A stretch of 50,733 nucleotides of DNA, taken from Comamonas sp. Its GTDB lineage: Bacteria > Pseudomonadota > Gammaproteobacteria > Burkholderiales > Burkholderiaceae_C. Every line of letters starts with the position of its first letter. Position 1 is the stretch's first letter. Shown piece by piece: positions 15,626 to 24,574 of this stretch. The notes under the pieces are model-generated. The model was not told where the DNA came from. It saw nothing but the letters and a program-made list of their open reading frames with translations, and ran no database searches. Where the stretch lies: contig JAQVCA010000013.1 in the NCBI GenBank assembly GCA_028690035.1, positions 1 through 50,733 on the forward strand, read 5' to 3'. Made by a program: the position numbers and the translations under genes.

Positions 15626-17719
15626 TCAGGGCTGGCGTGGTGGCCGGGGTTCTGCAGGGGGATCCAGTTGCAGCCCGTCCAGGTTGAGGTCGAGCAGCGG
15701 CGCTTCGGGTGTGGCCGGTGGTGTTTGCGCAGGGGGCTGGCCGGTGGCGCTGGGGTCTGCTGCGGGCAGGTCCCAGTCCAGTTGCAAATCTTCTAGGTGT
15801 GGCGCCAGGGCAGGAACCTGCGCATTGGCGTCTGGGGTGCCGTCGGCAGCCAGGGCTGGGGAGGATGCGGGCGCTTCTGGCAGCTCGAAATTCAAGTCCA
15901 AGGTGGCCAAGAGTGCGGCATTTGCATCCGTAGCCGTAGCCGGGTCTGACACAGGGCTGTCCGATGGCAGGGAGGCAGGCGGTACGACCGCATTCAGCGC
16001 AGCAGGGGGCACGGCCTGGGCCACGGTACTGTGGCGGCGCTCCATGCTGCCTCGGGAGCTGGCGGGGGTGTTCAGGGCCATGCTGTGCAGCAGCAGCACA
16101 TCGCGGAAGGCTGCAGGTGCCAGGCGCGGGACGGGGACGTCGAAGTTGCCTTGCACCGGGTAGTGCAGCAGGTGCTCCAGCAAGGCCAGCACGGCATCGC
16201 TGGGCCATTGGGCTTCAATCGGTTCAAGCAGCTGCGGGTAGCCGTCGAGCAGGTCTACCCCGGGCTCGTGGTAGTGCGACAGCACCGGTACATTGATGTT
16301 GAAGTGCTCTTGTAAGGCTTGGCGCGTTTGCTCAAAGGGCTCGCTGCGGCTGAGTTGGTAGAAAAACTCCAGCAGCTTCAAATAGGGCAGTGGCGAGATC
16401 GGCCCCACCTCGGCAATGTGGGTTTCCAGCAAGGCGATGGCTTCGTCGTACTCGCCGATCGAGGCAAAGAACTCGGCCTGCTCTTGCGCATTCAGAAAGT
16501 CTTGCGAGGTGATGGTGGAGTACGCTGACACCGGCGCCTTGGCGCTATCGCCTTCGCTAGAGGTCTTGGTGTTGGTGGCCACGGGCAACACAAAGGCGTT
16601 GGCCTTGCGCAGGTCGGTGGCCGAGGGGGGCGCCTGCAGAGGCTGCAGCGCTGGGGGGACGACCGTGGTTTCAGCCTGCGTCCATAGGTCGGTGTCCGAG
16701 GGGAAGGATGAGGGTGAAAACTCGGATTGCTTTTTAGATGATTTTTCGGTGTTTTCGCTTGCCAGTGTTGCGGTTGCAGCTATGTTTTTCTTGAGTTCTG
16801 CGTTGGGCGTTGTCTGCGCCTGGCGCATGCTGTCAGACCAGTCGTCCCATGCGCGCGCTTGGGCTGTGCGCAATCTGTGCAGCAGCAAAGCGATGGTGCC
16901 CAAGGCCAGCAACAGCAAACCGCCCAGCACGTACAGCCACCACGCGGCGGGTGCCTGTGTGCTTTCGCGCTGGGCCAGTTGCGCGCTCAGGCGCACCATG
17001 AGCGCATGGTCCTGCTGTTGCTGCTGTATCAGCGCAGCAAGCTGGCGCTCCAGTTGCTGTAGCGGCTCGGAGGGCATGTGCGGGGCATCTTCAGGCGCCG
17101 TTGCAGGCAGATCGATCGTGCTGTCGGGCGTGCGTGGGCTGCGTGGTGTGTCGTTGCCATCGGCGTCCGGAAACAAAAATAGTGTGTCCATGCGCAGCAC
17201 TGGGCGCATGTTTTCGGGGTTTGCCAAGGGGGCAGCAGCGGCGCTGCGCGTTTTTTGGGGCGCAGGTGCTTTCGGGGTGGCGGTGGGCTGTGGCGCTGCA
17301 TGCGCGCGCGGGCGTGGCGGCGCGGTGGGGGCAGGCTGCGCGGCTGGCTGTGTCGGCGCAGTGGCCAAGCGCTCAGGGGGGTCGGCCAAAAGTGTGTAGC
17401 TGCGCTCGCTGCGACCATCGCAGCCTGCGGTGATGCGCAGATGCACCAGCGGTTCATTGACTGCTTTGCGCGAGCGTATGCGCACGGTGTTGGGGGGCAT
17501 CAGCTCTAGGGTGGTGTGCGCCAGGGTAGCGCCGAACAGCGCCTGGGCATCGATACAGCTGGTTTCCAGGGTGTGCTCAGCGTCGGGTTCGATGGTGATG
17601 CGCACATCCAAGGGTGCGCCCAAAACAACATGTCCCTGGGTTGGCCCCAGGGTAAGCGCATAGGCATGCGTCACTGCGGTCAGGCAGCCGATCCAGAGCA
17701 TGTTGTGGCGAAATTTCAC
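15626..17719 (-). CDS. FimV-like secreted/membrane protein with a TPR-like region
   Basis: 697 aa. A signal peptide (1-22, LWIGCLTAVTHAYALTLG) precedes a beta-rich domain like the FimV N-terminus (LGAPLDVRITIEPD). A Pro/Ala-rich linker follows (about 125-180), then a Gln-rich predicted coiled coil (QLERQLAALIQQQQQ), one membrane helix at about 275-300 (WWLYVLGGLLLLALGTIALLL), an acidic/Ser-rich cytoplasmic linker and a helical TPR-like region (EQAEFFASIGEYDEAIALLE). FimV proteins organise cell poles and type IV pili; that role is inferred by architecture. An AT-rich insertion-like stretch lies near 16728-16795. It is divergent from tex. Confidence 0.65.
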   Translation of the reverse strand: MKFRHNMLWIGCLTAVTHAYALTLGPTQGHVVLGAPLDVRITIEPDAEHTLETSCIDAQALFGATLAHTTLELMPPNTVRIRSRKAVNEPLVHLRITAGCDGRSERSYTLLADPPERLATAPTQPAAQPAPTAPPRPRAHAAPQPTATPKAPAPQKTRSAAAAPLANPENMRPVLRMDTLFLFPDADGNDTPRSPRTPDSTIDLPATAPEDAPHMPSEPLQQLERQLAALIQQQQQDHALMVRLSAQLAQRESTQAPAAWWLYVLGGLLLLALGTIALLLHRLRTAQARAWDDWSDSMRQAQTTPNAELKKNIAATATLASENTEKSSKKQSEFSPSSFPSDTDLWTQAETTVVPPALQPLQAPPSATDLRKANAFVLPVATNTKTSSEGDSAKAPVSAYSTITSQDFLNAQEQAEFFASIGEYDEAIALLETHIAEVGPISPLPYLKLLEFFYQLSRSEPFEQTRQALQEHFNINVPVLSHYHEPGVDLLDGYPQLLEPIEAQWPSDAVLALLEHLLHYPVQGNFDVPVPRLAPAAFRDVLLLHSMALNTPASSRGSMERRHSTVAQAVPPAALNAVVPPASLPSDSPVSDPATATDANAALLATLDLNFELPEAPASSPALAADGTPDANAQVPALAPHLEDLQLDWDLPAADPSATGQPPAQTPPATPEAPLLDLNLDGLQLDPPAEPRPPRQP

Positions 17720-17859
17720 GAAGACCTCTTTGTTTTATGGTGTGTCGCGCGCGATGGCGGCCAGAGTAGCCGTCGAGTGTAAGGCGTAGTGGCAGCGGTA
17801 GGGCTATGGCAAACTCGCCGCCTTTCTGAGTTAGGAACGCGCCTTGGGCGCCGATGTGC

Positions 17860-20247
17860 ATGCAAAAAATCATTGGGCAGATTGCCGCCGAGTTGGGCGC
17901 CGCACCGCAGCAGGTGGCAGCGGCTGTGGAATTGTTGGATGGGGGGGCAACCGTGCCCTTCATTGCGCGCTACCGCAAAGAGGCCACAGGCGGGCTGGAC
18001 GATACCCAGCTGCGCACCCTGCAAGAGCGCCTGACGTATCTGCGCGAGCTGCAGGATCGGCGTGGCACGGTGCTCAAAGCCATTGACGAGCAGGGCAAGC
18101 TCACCGACGCACTGCGTCTGGCCATTGCCCAGGCCGCCACCAAGCAGGAGCTGGAAGACCTGTACCTGCCTTTCAAGCAAAAGCGCCGCACCAAGGGGCA
18201 GATTGCCAAAGAGTTTGGCCTGGAGCCGCTGGCCGACCGCCTGCTGGCGCAGCCGCAGCTCGATGCGCTGCAAGAGGCGCAGGCGTTTTGCCAACCGGCC
18301 ACGCTGCTGGACGATGGCAAGCCGGGGCCGGATTTTTCGACGCCGCAGGCGGTGCTCGATGGGGTGCGCGATATTTTGTCTGAGCGCTGGGCCGAGGATG
18401 CCAGCCTGGTGCAGTCGCTGCGCGAGTGGCTCTGGCAAGAGGGGCTGCTGCGCTCCACCTTGGTGGCGGGCAAGTCGCAAACCGATGCCGAGGTGGCCAA
18501 GTTTCGCGATTATTTTGATTACGAAGAGCCTATTGGCCGCGTGCCCTCGCACCGTGCGCTGGCCGTGTTTCGCGGGCGCAGCCTGGAGATTCTGGACGCC
18601 AAACTGGTGCAGCCTCAGGAGCCGCAGCCGGGTCAGCCCAGCCTGGCCGAAGGGCGCATCGCCCTGCACCTGGGCTGGAGCCACCAGGGGCGCAAGAGCG
18701 ACGATCTGCTGCGCAAGTGCGTGGCCTGGACGTGGCGCGTCAAGCTCAGCCTGTCGGTAGAGCGCGATCTGTTCACGCGCCTGCGCGAAGCGGCCGAGGC
18801 CGTGGCCATCAAAGTCTTTGGCGACAACCTGCGCGATTTGCTGCTGGCCGCTCCTGCTGGCCCGCGTGCCGTGATGGGGCTGGATCCGGGCATCCGCACC
18901 GGGGTGAAGGTGGCCGTGGTGAACCACACCGGCAAGCTGTTGGAGACCAGCACCGTGTTCCCGCACGAGCCGCGCCGCGACTGGGAGGGCAGCGTACATA
19001 CCCTGGCGGCGCTGGCCCTTAAGCATGGCGTCGAGCTGATCGCCATTGGCAACGGCACGGCCAGCCGCGAAACCGACAAGCTGGCCGCCGATGTCATTAA
19101 ATTGTGGCAAAAAACGGCTCAAACCCAAGCTGGGAAAGCGCCTAAAGCTCTGCAAAAGATAGTGATTAGCGAGGCTGGCGCCTCGGTGTACTCGGCCAGT
19201 GAATTTGCCAGCCAGGAGCTGCCTGAGCTGGATGTGAGCCTGCGCGGTGCCGTGAGCATTGCACGCCGCCTGCAAGACCCGCTGGCCGAGCTGGTCAAGA
19301 TCGACCCCAAAAGCATTGGCGTGGGCCAGTACCAGCACGATGTGAACCAGAGCGATCTGGTGCGCCAGCTGGGCAGTGTGGTGGAGGACTGCGTGAACGC
19401 GGTGGGCGTGGACTTGAACACCGCATCGGCGCCACTGCTGGCGCGGGTGTCGGGCCTGTCGGGCACCGTGGCCAAGTCGGTGGTGCGCTGGCGCGATGCC
19501 CATGGCAGCTTTCGCAGCCGCAAGCAGTTGCTCGAAGTGGCGGGCCTGGGCCCCAAGACGTTTGAGCAGGCCGCAGGTTTTTTGCGCATTCGCGGTGGCG
19601 ACAATCCCCTCGATATGACGGGCGTACACCCCGAGACCTACCCCGTGGTGGAGCGCATTTTGCAAGCCACGGGCCGCTCGATCACCGAGGTGATGGGCCG
19701 CAGCGAAGTGCTCAAGCAGCTGCGCCCCGAGCAGTTTGCCGATGAGCGCTTTGGCGCCATCACGGTGCGCGACATTCTGGGGGAACTGGAAAAGCCGGGC
19801 CGCGATCCGCGCCCCGACTTTGTGGTGGCGCGCTTCAACGACGGCGTGGAAGACATCGCCGATTTGCGCGAGGGCATGATCCTGGAAGGCACCGTGAGCA
19901 ACGTGGCGCAGTTTGGGGCCTTTGTGGATGTGGGCGTGCACCAGGATGGTTTGGTGCATGTGAGCCAGATGAGCCACAAATTCATTGAAGACGCGCGCGA
20001 GGTGGTCAAGACCGGCCAGATCGTGAAGGTGAAGGTGCTGGAAGTGGACCCCGCGCGCAAGCGCATCAGCCTGAGCATGAAGCTCGATGCCGCCGCACCC
20101 CGGCGCGATGGCGCGCGCGAGAACCGCTTTGAAGCCCCGGAGCGTGGCCAGCAGCGTGCGGGTGTGGGCAAAGGCAGTGCCCCCCATGCCCCCGGGCAAG
20201 GGGCGATGGCATCGGCCTTTGCTAAGCTGCAAGGTCTGAAGCGTTAG
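17860..20247 (+). CDS. tex: Tex-family RNA-binding transcription accessory protein
   Basis: About 795 aa. Order of domains: an N-terminal helical domain (VPFIARYRKEATGGLDD), a YqgF/RNase H-like domain (GLDPGIRTGVKVAVV, IAIGNGTASRETDKLAA, VSEAGASVYSASEF-like), a helix-hairpin-helix pair (DCVNAVGVDLNTASAPLL, GPKTFEQAAGFLRIRGGDNP) and a C-terminal S1 domain (GTVSNVAQFGAFVDVGVHQD, LVHVSQMSHKFI). Tex proteins bind RNA and affect transcription and translation. Residues 415-432 (LWQKTAQTQAGKAPKALQ) are about 11 residues longer than I expect from homologues and coincide with a candidate repeat. ATG 17860 matches the usual MQKI start; another ATG lies 6 nt upstream. Confidence 0.95.
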   Translation: MQKIIGQIAAELGAAPQQVAAAVELLDGGATVPFIARYRKEATGGLDDTQLRTLQERLTYLRELQDRRGTVLKAIDEQGKLTDALRLAIAQAATKQELEDLYLPFKQKRRTKGQIAKEFGLEPLADRLLAQPQLDALQEAQAFCQPATLLDDGKPGPDFSTPQAVLDGVRDILSERWAEDASLVQSLREWLWQEGLLRSTLVAGKSQTDAEVAKFRDYFDYEEPIGRVPSHRALAVFRGRSLEILDAKLVQPQEPQPGQPSLAEGRIALHLGWSHQGRKSDDLLRKCVAWTWRVKLSLSVERDLFTRLREAAEAVAIKVFGDNLRDLLLAAPAGPRAVMGLDPGIRTGVKVAVVNHTGKLLETSTVFPHEPRRDWEGSVHTLAALALKHGVELIAIGNGTASRETDKLAADVIKLWQKTAQTQAGKAPKALQKIVISEAGASVYSASEFASQELPELDVSLRGAVSIARRLQDPLAELVKIDPKSIGVGQYQHDVNQSDLVRQLGSVVEDCVNAVGVDLNTASAPLLARVSGLSGTVAKSVVRWRDAHGSFRSRKQLLEVAGLGPKTFEQAAGFLRIRGGDNPLDMTGVHPETYPVVERILQATGRSITEVMGRSEVLKQLRPEQFADERFGAITVRDILGELEKPGRDPRPDFVVARFNDGVEDIADLREGMILEGTVSNVAQFGAFVDVGVHQDGLVHVSQMSHKFIEDAREVVKTGQIVKVKVLEVDPARKRISLSMKLDAAAPRRDGARENRFEAPERGQQRAGVGKGSAPHAPGQGAMASAFAKLQGLKR
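19099..19160. repeat. Candidate palindromic element inserted in frame in tex
   Basis: On the minus strand it reads TTTGCAGAGCTTTAGGCGC, then TTTCCCAGCTTGGGTTTGAG, a degenerate form of the repeat family at 2051 and elsewhere. It sits where Tex is longer than expected and its base composition is poorer in GC than the flanks. The assignment is tentative. Confidence 0.4.
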
Positions 20248-20261
20248 GGCTCTTGAAACTA

Positions 20262-20294
20262 CGCATCGATTGCGCATCGATTGCGCATTGATTA
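20262..20294. repeat. Three tandem 11-bp repeats between tex and lexA
   Basis: CGCATCGATTG at 20262-20272 and 20273-20283 is followed by CGCATTGATTA at 20284-20294 (two differences). The unit is about one helical turn long. It lies between the convergent tex and lexA genes; no function is evident. Confidence 0.75.
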
Positions 20295-20314
20295 CGCCCC
20301 AATGGGACTGCCTA

Positions 20315-20965
20315 CTACGAGGCCAGTCGGTTGCGAATCAGCCCCACGGCCAGACCTTCAATGGCAAAGCTTTCGGCATCGCGCACATGGATGGGCTGGT
20401 AGTCGGGGTTGGCAGGGTGCAAGATGGCGCCGTCGGGGTGCAGTTCCAGGCGTTTGACGGTGACCTCATCGTCCAGCCGCGCCACCACAATTTGCCCACT
20501 GCGCGCTTGGCAGCAGGACTGCACGGCGAGTAGGTCGCCATCCAGAATGCCTGCATCGCGCATGGACATGCCGCGCACGCGCAGCAGATAGTCGGGGCGG
20601 GCGCTGAATAGGTGCTCCTCCAGGTGGTAGGTGTGGTCGATATGCTCTTGCGCCAGAATCGGCGAACCTGCTGCCACACGGCCAATCAGTGGCAATGCCA
20701 GCTGTTGTTTGAGTTGCTGCACTTGTTCTTGCACCGCTTGGCGTAAGCGGATACCGCGTGAGGTGCCACTGATCAGCTCTAACACCCCCTTGCGGGCCAG
20801 CGCTTTGAGGTGCTCTTCGGCTGCATTGGGTGATTTGAAGCCCAGGCTGCGGGCAATTTCGGCCCTGGTGGGCGGGGCGCCGGTGTGGGCGATGGCGTTT
20901 TCGATCAGCGTCAGAATTTCTTGCTGGCGGGCGGTCAGCTTGGGCGCGGCAGGCGATGGGGGCAT
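20315..20965 (-). CDS. lexA: LexA repressor
   Basis: 216 aa. The N-terminal winged HTH ([51 protein letters not shown]) is joined to an S24 peptidase domain. The autocleavage site VAAGSP has Ala99-Gly100; the catalytic Ser134 is in RGMSM and Lys171 in TVKRL. It represses SOS genes and is inactivated by RecA-stimulated self-cleavage. An SOS box at 20989-21004, about 24 bp upstream of the ATG, supports autoregulation. Confidence 0.97.
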   Translation of the reverse strand: MPPSPAAPKLTARQQEILTLIENAIAHTGAPPTRAEIARSLGFKSPNAAEEHLKALARKGVLELISGTSRGIRLRQAVQEQVQQLKQQLALPLIGRVAAGSPILAQEHIDHTYHLEEHLFSARPDYLLRVRGMSMRDAGILDGDLLAVQSCCQARSGQIVVARLDDEVTVKRLELHPDGAILHPANPDYQPIHVRDAESFAIEGLAVGLIRNRLAS

Positions 20966-20988
20966 GGGGCAGGGGATCCTTTGGTTTC

Positions 20989-21004
20989 CTGTTTTTTTAT
21001 ACAG
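20989..21004. promoter_or_regulatory. LexA-binding site (SOS box)
   Basis: CTGTTTTTTTATACAG matches the CTGT-N8-ACAG consensus exactly. It lies between divergent lexA and the asparaginase gene, 24 bp before the lexA start and 48 bp before the asparaginase start. It surely serves lexA and might also affect the asparaginase. Confidence 0.9.
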
Positions 21005-21051
21005 TGATGGCAGGATTGTTCACCACTTCAAACCGAGTGGCAAGGATGGTT

Positions 21052-22026
21052 ATGCAGAAAAATATCGTAGTGTTGGGCATGGGGGGCACGATTGCGGGCG
21101 CAGGTAACCCGGGTGGCACAGCGCTGGGCTATCAAGCTGGAAAAATCGCAGTGCAGGCCCTGTTGCAGGGCATTCCGGTGCCTGCGGGTTATGGCGTGAG
21201 CGTGCAGCAGGTGGCCCAGCTGGACAGCAAAGACATGGACGATATGCACTGGTGGACGCTGGCTAAGGTCTGCACCCAGCATCTGGCGCAGCCTGATGTG
21301 GCCGCCTTGGTGATCACCCATGGCACTGACACACTGGAAGAAACCGCCTGGTTTTTGCAGTGCGTGCTCCCACTGGGCAAGCCTGTGGTCTTGACCTGTG
21401 CCATGCGCCCAGCTACGGCGCTCTCGCCCGATGGCCCTGCCAATTTGCGTGATGCGTTGGCTTGTGCGGCGGCTACTCACCAGCTGGCGTTGCAGAGCTG
21501 CCCGGTGCTGGTGGTGGCTGGGGGCGAAGTGCATGCGGCGCAGTGGGTGCGTAAGGAGCACCCATATCGCATGCAGGCCTTCAGCTCTGGGGCGTTGGGC
21601 CCGCTAGGTTGGATGGAAGAGGGACGGGTGCGCTGGGCATGCGCACCTAGCGGTGAAACACTGATACCGCCCGGATTGCCCCTGTCCTTGGCCATGGAGA
21701 TGCCAGTGCCACCTTGGCCTTGGGTGGAGGTGGTCGCTAGCCATGCGGGCGCTCGCCCCGAGGTGCTGGAATGCCTGCTGGCTGCTGGCATCCAGGGGAT
21801 GGTGGTGGCCGGTACCGGCAATGGCACCGTGCATGCCGCATGGCTGGAGGTGCTGCAGCGCGCCCGCGCGGCAGGAGTGCATGTGTGGCGCTGCACGCGC
21901 TGCGCCCAGGGGCAAGTGGTGCAGCCAGCGGGGCAAGAGGACGCAGAGGTCACGGCCCTGGCTCCCCATAAAGCGCGTATCAGCTTGATGTTGCAGTTGC
22001 TGCAGCAGCCCTGGAAAGAAGCATAA
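21052..22026 (+). CDS. L-asparaginase family amidohydrolase
   Basis: 324 aa. It hydrolyses asparagine to aspartate and ammonia. The catalytic motifs are GMGGTIAGAG (nucleophile Thr) and LVITHGTDTLEETAWFL (second Thr-Asp pair with the Lys-relay region). CAMRPATALSPDGPANLRDA is also highly conserved. No signal peptide is present from ATG 21052, so the enzyme should be cytoplasmic. This start has AAGG 7 nt upstream; the frame is open further to 20956, but that would overlap the lexA operator. It is divergent from lexA. Confidence 0.9.
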   Translation: MQKNIVVLGMGGTIAGAGNPGGTALGYQAGKIAVQALLQGIPVPAGYGVSVQQVAQLDSKDMDDMHWWTLAKVCTQHLAQPDVAALVITHGTDTLEETAWFLQCVLPLGKPVVLTCAMRPATALSPDGPANLRDALACAAATHQLALQSCPVLVVAGGEVHAAQWVRKEHPYRMQAFSSGALGPLGWMEEGRVRWACAPSGETLIPPGLPLSLAMEMPVPPWPWVEVVASHAGARPEVLECLLAAGIQGMVVAGTGNGTVHAAWLEVLQRARAAGVHVWRCTRCAQGQVVQPAGQEDAEVTALAPHKARISLMLQLLQQPWKEA

Positions 22027-22054
22027 AAAAGCCCCTGCGGGTCGTGCAGGGGCT
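22025..22054 (-). terminator. Rho-independent terminator of adk
   Basis: The stem AGCCCCTGC / GCAGGGGCT (22030-22038 with 22046-22054) is followed on the minus strand by TTTTTT (22030 to 22025). It lies downstream of adk and overlaps the last codon region of the convergent asparaginase gene. Confidence 0.8.
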
Positions 22055-22102
22055 GGGGCGCCACCGGCGCTGGGCGCTGTGGGCGTGTTTGGTCTTTAGT
22101 GT

Positions 22103-22783
<681 letters not shown>

Positions 22784-22939
22784 TTATGTAGGGCGTGACA
22801 CACGGTCTTCACCAAGGGCGTGTACATGCCAATGCGGCGCAAAGGATAGCACGCAGATGCTGCAATTTGGCCGATAAAAACAGCCCTTGCTCGGGGTAGA
22901 TACCCCTTGTGCAGAGTGAGTAAGAACAGCAGTCATGCC

Positions 22940-23464
22940 TCAATGGGTGGTGCTGCCTTGGCGCAGGCGTTGTTCCAGCAGCGCTTGCACGGACTGAAAT
23001 TCGGCCAGATCCGGGAAAGGGCGCAGCTGGCACTGGCGCTGTCCCGCACACTGGATGATGGTGTGAAACACCGGCAGCGCAAACCCGTGGCCATGCAAGA
23101 GCACCATAAGTACAGGCTGCTGGCTGCCATCGGCCTGGGGCAGCATCGCTTCCTGGCTGCTGATGGTGTAGCGCGCTTGAAAGCCGTAGTCGCGTGCAAT
23201 GTGCTGTTGCACGCTGCTGCCCGGCTGCAAGGCATCGGCCAGGTATCTGGCCAGGAGGCGCTGGCCATCGTCCTGCTCCAGCAGGTCGTAGAGAAAGTCG
23301 TGCGACAGCTCTGCCAGCTGCGCTGCCCCATGGTCACCTGGGCTGATCAGATAGGCTTGGGGGTGGATTCTGGAGCCTTGCTCAATGCGCTGCGCCTGTT
23401 CGGAGGCGATTTGTTGGTGCAGGTGTCGGAGCAACTTCCAGTCGGCATTGGGTAGAGGGGACAT
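22940..23464 (-). CDS. Protein of unknown function
   Basis: 174 aa from ATG 23464 (MSPLPNADWKLLRHLHQQIA). It is soluble and mostly helical in the first half, Gln/Leu-rich, with VLMVLLHGHGFALPVFHTII and CQLRPFPDLAEFQSV in the second half. I do not recognise a family. The frame is open further upstream to 23632 but that part is AT-rich and non-coding in character. The 180 bp between it and adk hold no feature that I can name. Confidence 0.6.
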   Translation of the reverse strand: MSPLPNADWKLLRHLHQQIASEQAQRIEQGSRIHPQAYLISPGDHGAAQLAELSHDFLYDLLEQDDGQRLLARYLADALQPGSSVQQHIARDYGFQARYTISSQEAMLPQADGSQQPVLMVLLHGHGFALPVFHTIIQCAGQRQCQLRPFPDLAEFQSVQALLEQRLRQGSTTH

Positions 23465-23732
23465 GGTCGGCTGGGTGCGGGAAAAATCCGGGAAGGTCCG
23501 GCACAGAGCGCAGGACAGAAAAGCTGGCGAATATTCTAGCCTTGCTAAATCATTAAAAAATAAATGAAATTTTCCGTTTCTGAGGGCTGAGGTGTTGTAA
23601 ACGTCGCGCTGCAGCGAGCATGCGCGCACCACCGAAAAAAGGGAACTTGTCTGCCGTTAATCCCTCTTAGAATGCCGCTTCTTGATCGCTTTGGCTTTCA
23701 ATTTTTGGATTTACCCCTACAGGAGTTTCTGC

Positions 23733-24425
23733 ATGCAACATCAATTTCCCACTTTGGACTCTGCTGGCTACGGCCTTGCGCAGCAGCAGCGCCACAAAGT
23801 ACTGCGCAACACCTACTGGTTGCTGGCGCTGAGCCTGTTGCCTACGGTGCTGGGAGCGTGGATTGGGGTGAGCACGGGCATTACCGCCGCCTTGCGTGGT
23901 GGTGTGGGCTTGATCGTGTTCTTGGTGGGCTCGTTTGGTTTCATGTACGCCATTGAAAAGAACAAGCACTCGGGTCTGGGTGTGGCGTTGCTGCTGGCTT
24001 TCACCTTTTTCATGGGGTTGATGCTCTCGCGCCTGATCGGTTCGGTGCTGGGCTATAAGAATGGCGCCGAGCTGGTCATGACCGCCTTTGCCGGTACAGC
24101 GGGCGTGTTTGTCGTGATGGCCAGCCTGGCCACGGTGATCAAACGTGACCTGTCGGGCATGGGGAAATGGCTGTTTGTGGGGGTGCTGGTGTTGCTGGTG
24201 GGCTCGGTCGTGAACCTGTTTGTGGGATCCACCGCTGCCACCTTGGCTATTTCCACGGCGGTGATTGGCCTGTTCTCGGCCTATATGTTGTACGACATCA
24301 AGCAGATTCTGGATGGCGGTGAGACCAACTACGTCAGTGCCACCCTCTCGCTCTATCTGGATGTGTACAACGTCTTCCAGGGTTTGCTGGCGCTGCTGGG
24401 CATTTTTGGCGGCGAGCGCGAATAA
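23733..24425 (+). CDS. Bax inhibitor-1/YccA family membrane protein
   Basis: 230 aa with about seven hydrophobic helices (VLRNTYWLLALSLLPTVLGA, GVGLIVFLVGSFGFMYAIE, LGVALLLAFTFFMGLMLSRL, FAGTAGVFVVMASLATVI, WLFVGVLVLLVGSVVNLFV, STAVIGLFSAYMLYDIKQIL). It ends with the family's C-terminal SLYLDVYNVFQGLLALLGI. YDIKQI and the Asp in LYLDVYN are the conserved acidic positions of the family. E. coli YccA interacts with and inhibits FtsH; BsYetJ is a pH-sensitive calcium leak channel. AGGAG lies 7 nt before the ATG. Confidence 0.92.
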   Translation: MQHQFPTLDSAGYGLAQQQRHKVLRNTYWLLALSLLPTVLGAWIGVSTGITAALRGGVGLIVFLVGSFGFMYAIEKNKHSGLGVALLLAFTFFMGLMLSRLIGSVLGYKNGAELVMTAFAGTAGVFVVMASLATVIKRDLSGMGKWLFVGVLVLLVGSVVNLFVGSTAATLAISTAVIGLFSAYMLYDIKQILDGGETNYVSATLSLYLDVYNVFQGLLALLGIFGGERE

Positions 24426-24455
24426 GCAGTTTGCCCGTCATTGCTGGTAACTATT

Positions 24456-24552
24456 AAAAAAATAATAGCTGCTAGCGCTGAATGGATCGGGATTTAGAGG
24501 TATTTTTGCCTTGAAATCTTTGTCTAGTCAGCGCTGGCAGCTTTTCTTTTGA
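24456..24552. repeat. Nested palindromic element between convergent genes
   Basis: The outer 15-bp stem is AGCTGCTAGCGCTGA (24467-24481) with TCAGCGCTGGCAGCT (24528-24542), one wobble pair, with A-rich and T-rich ends. The interior is AT-rich. It is placed like the elements at 10880 and 37102, between genes that converge, and probably terminates both transcripts. Confidence 0.8.
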
Positions 24553-24574
24553 TAGCGTGCGCCGTGTGCGCAGG

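Noticed and set aside
17716..20277. An 853-codon open frame antisense to tex
   Set aside because: It mirrors the tex codon pattern, has no recognisable domain, and such antisense frames are common at high GC. The plus-strand Tex homology is unambiguous.
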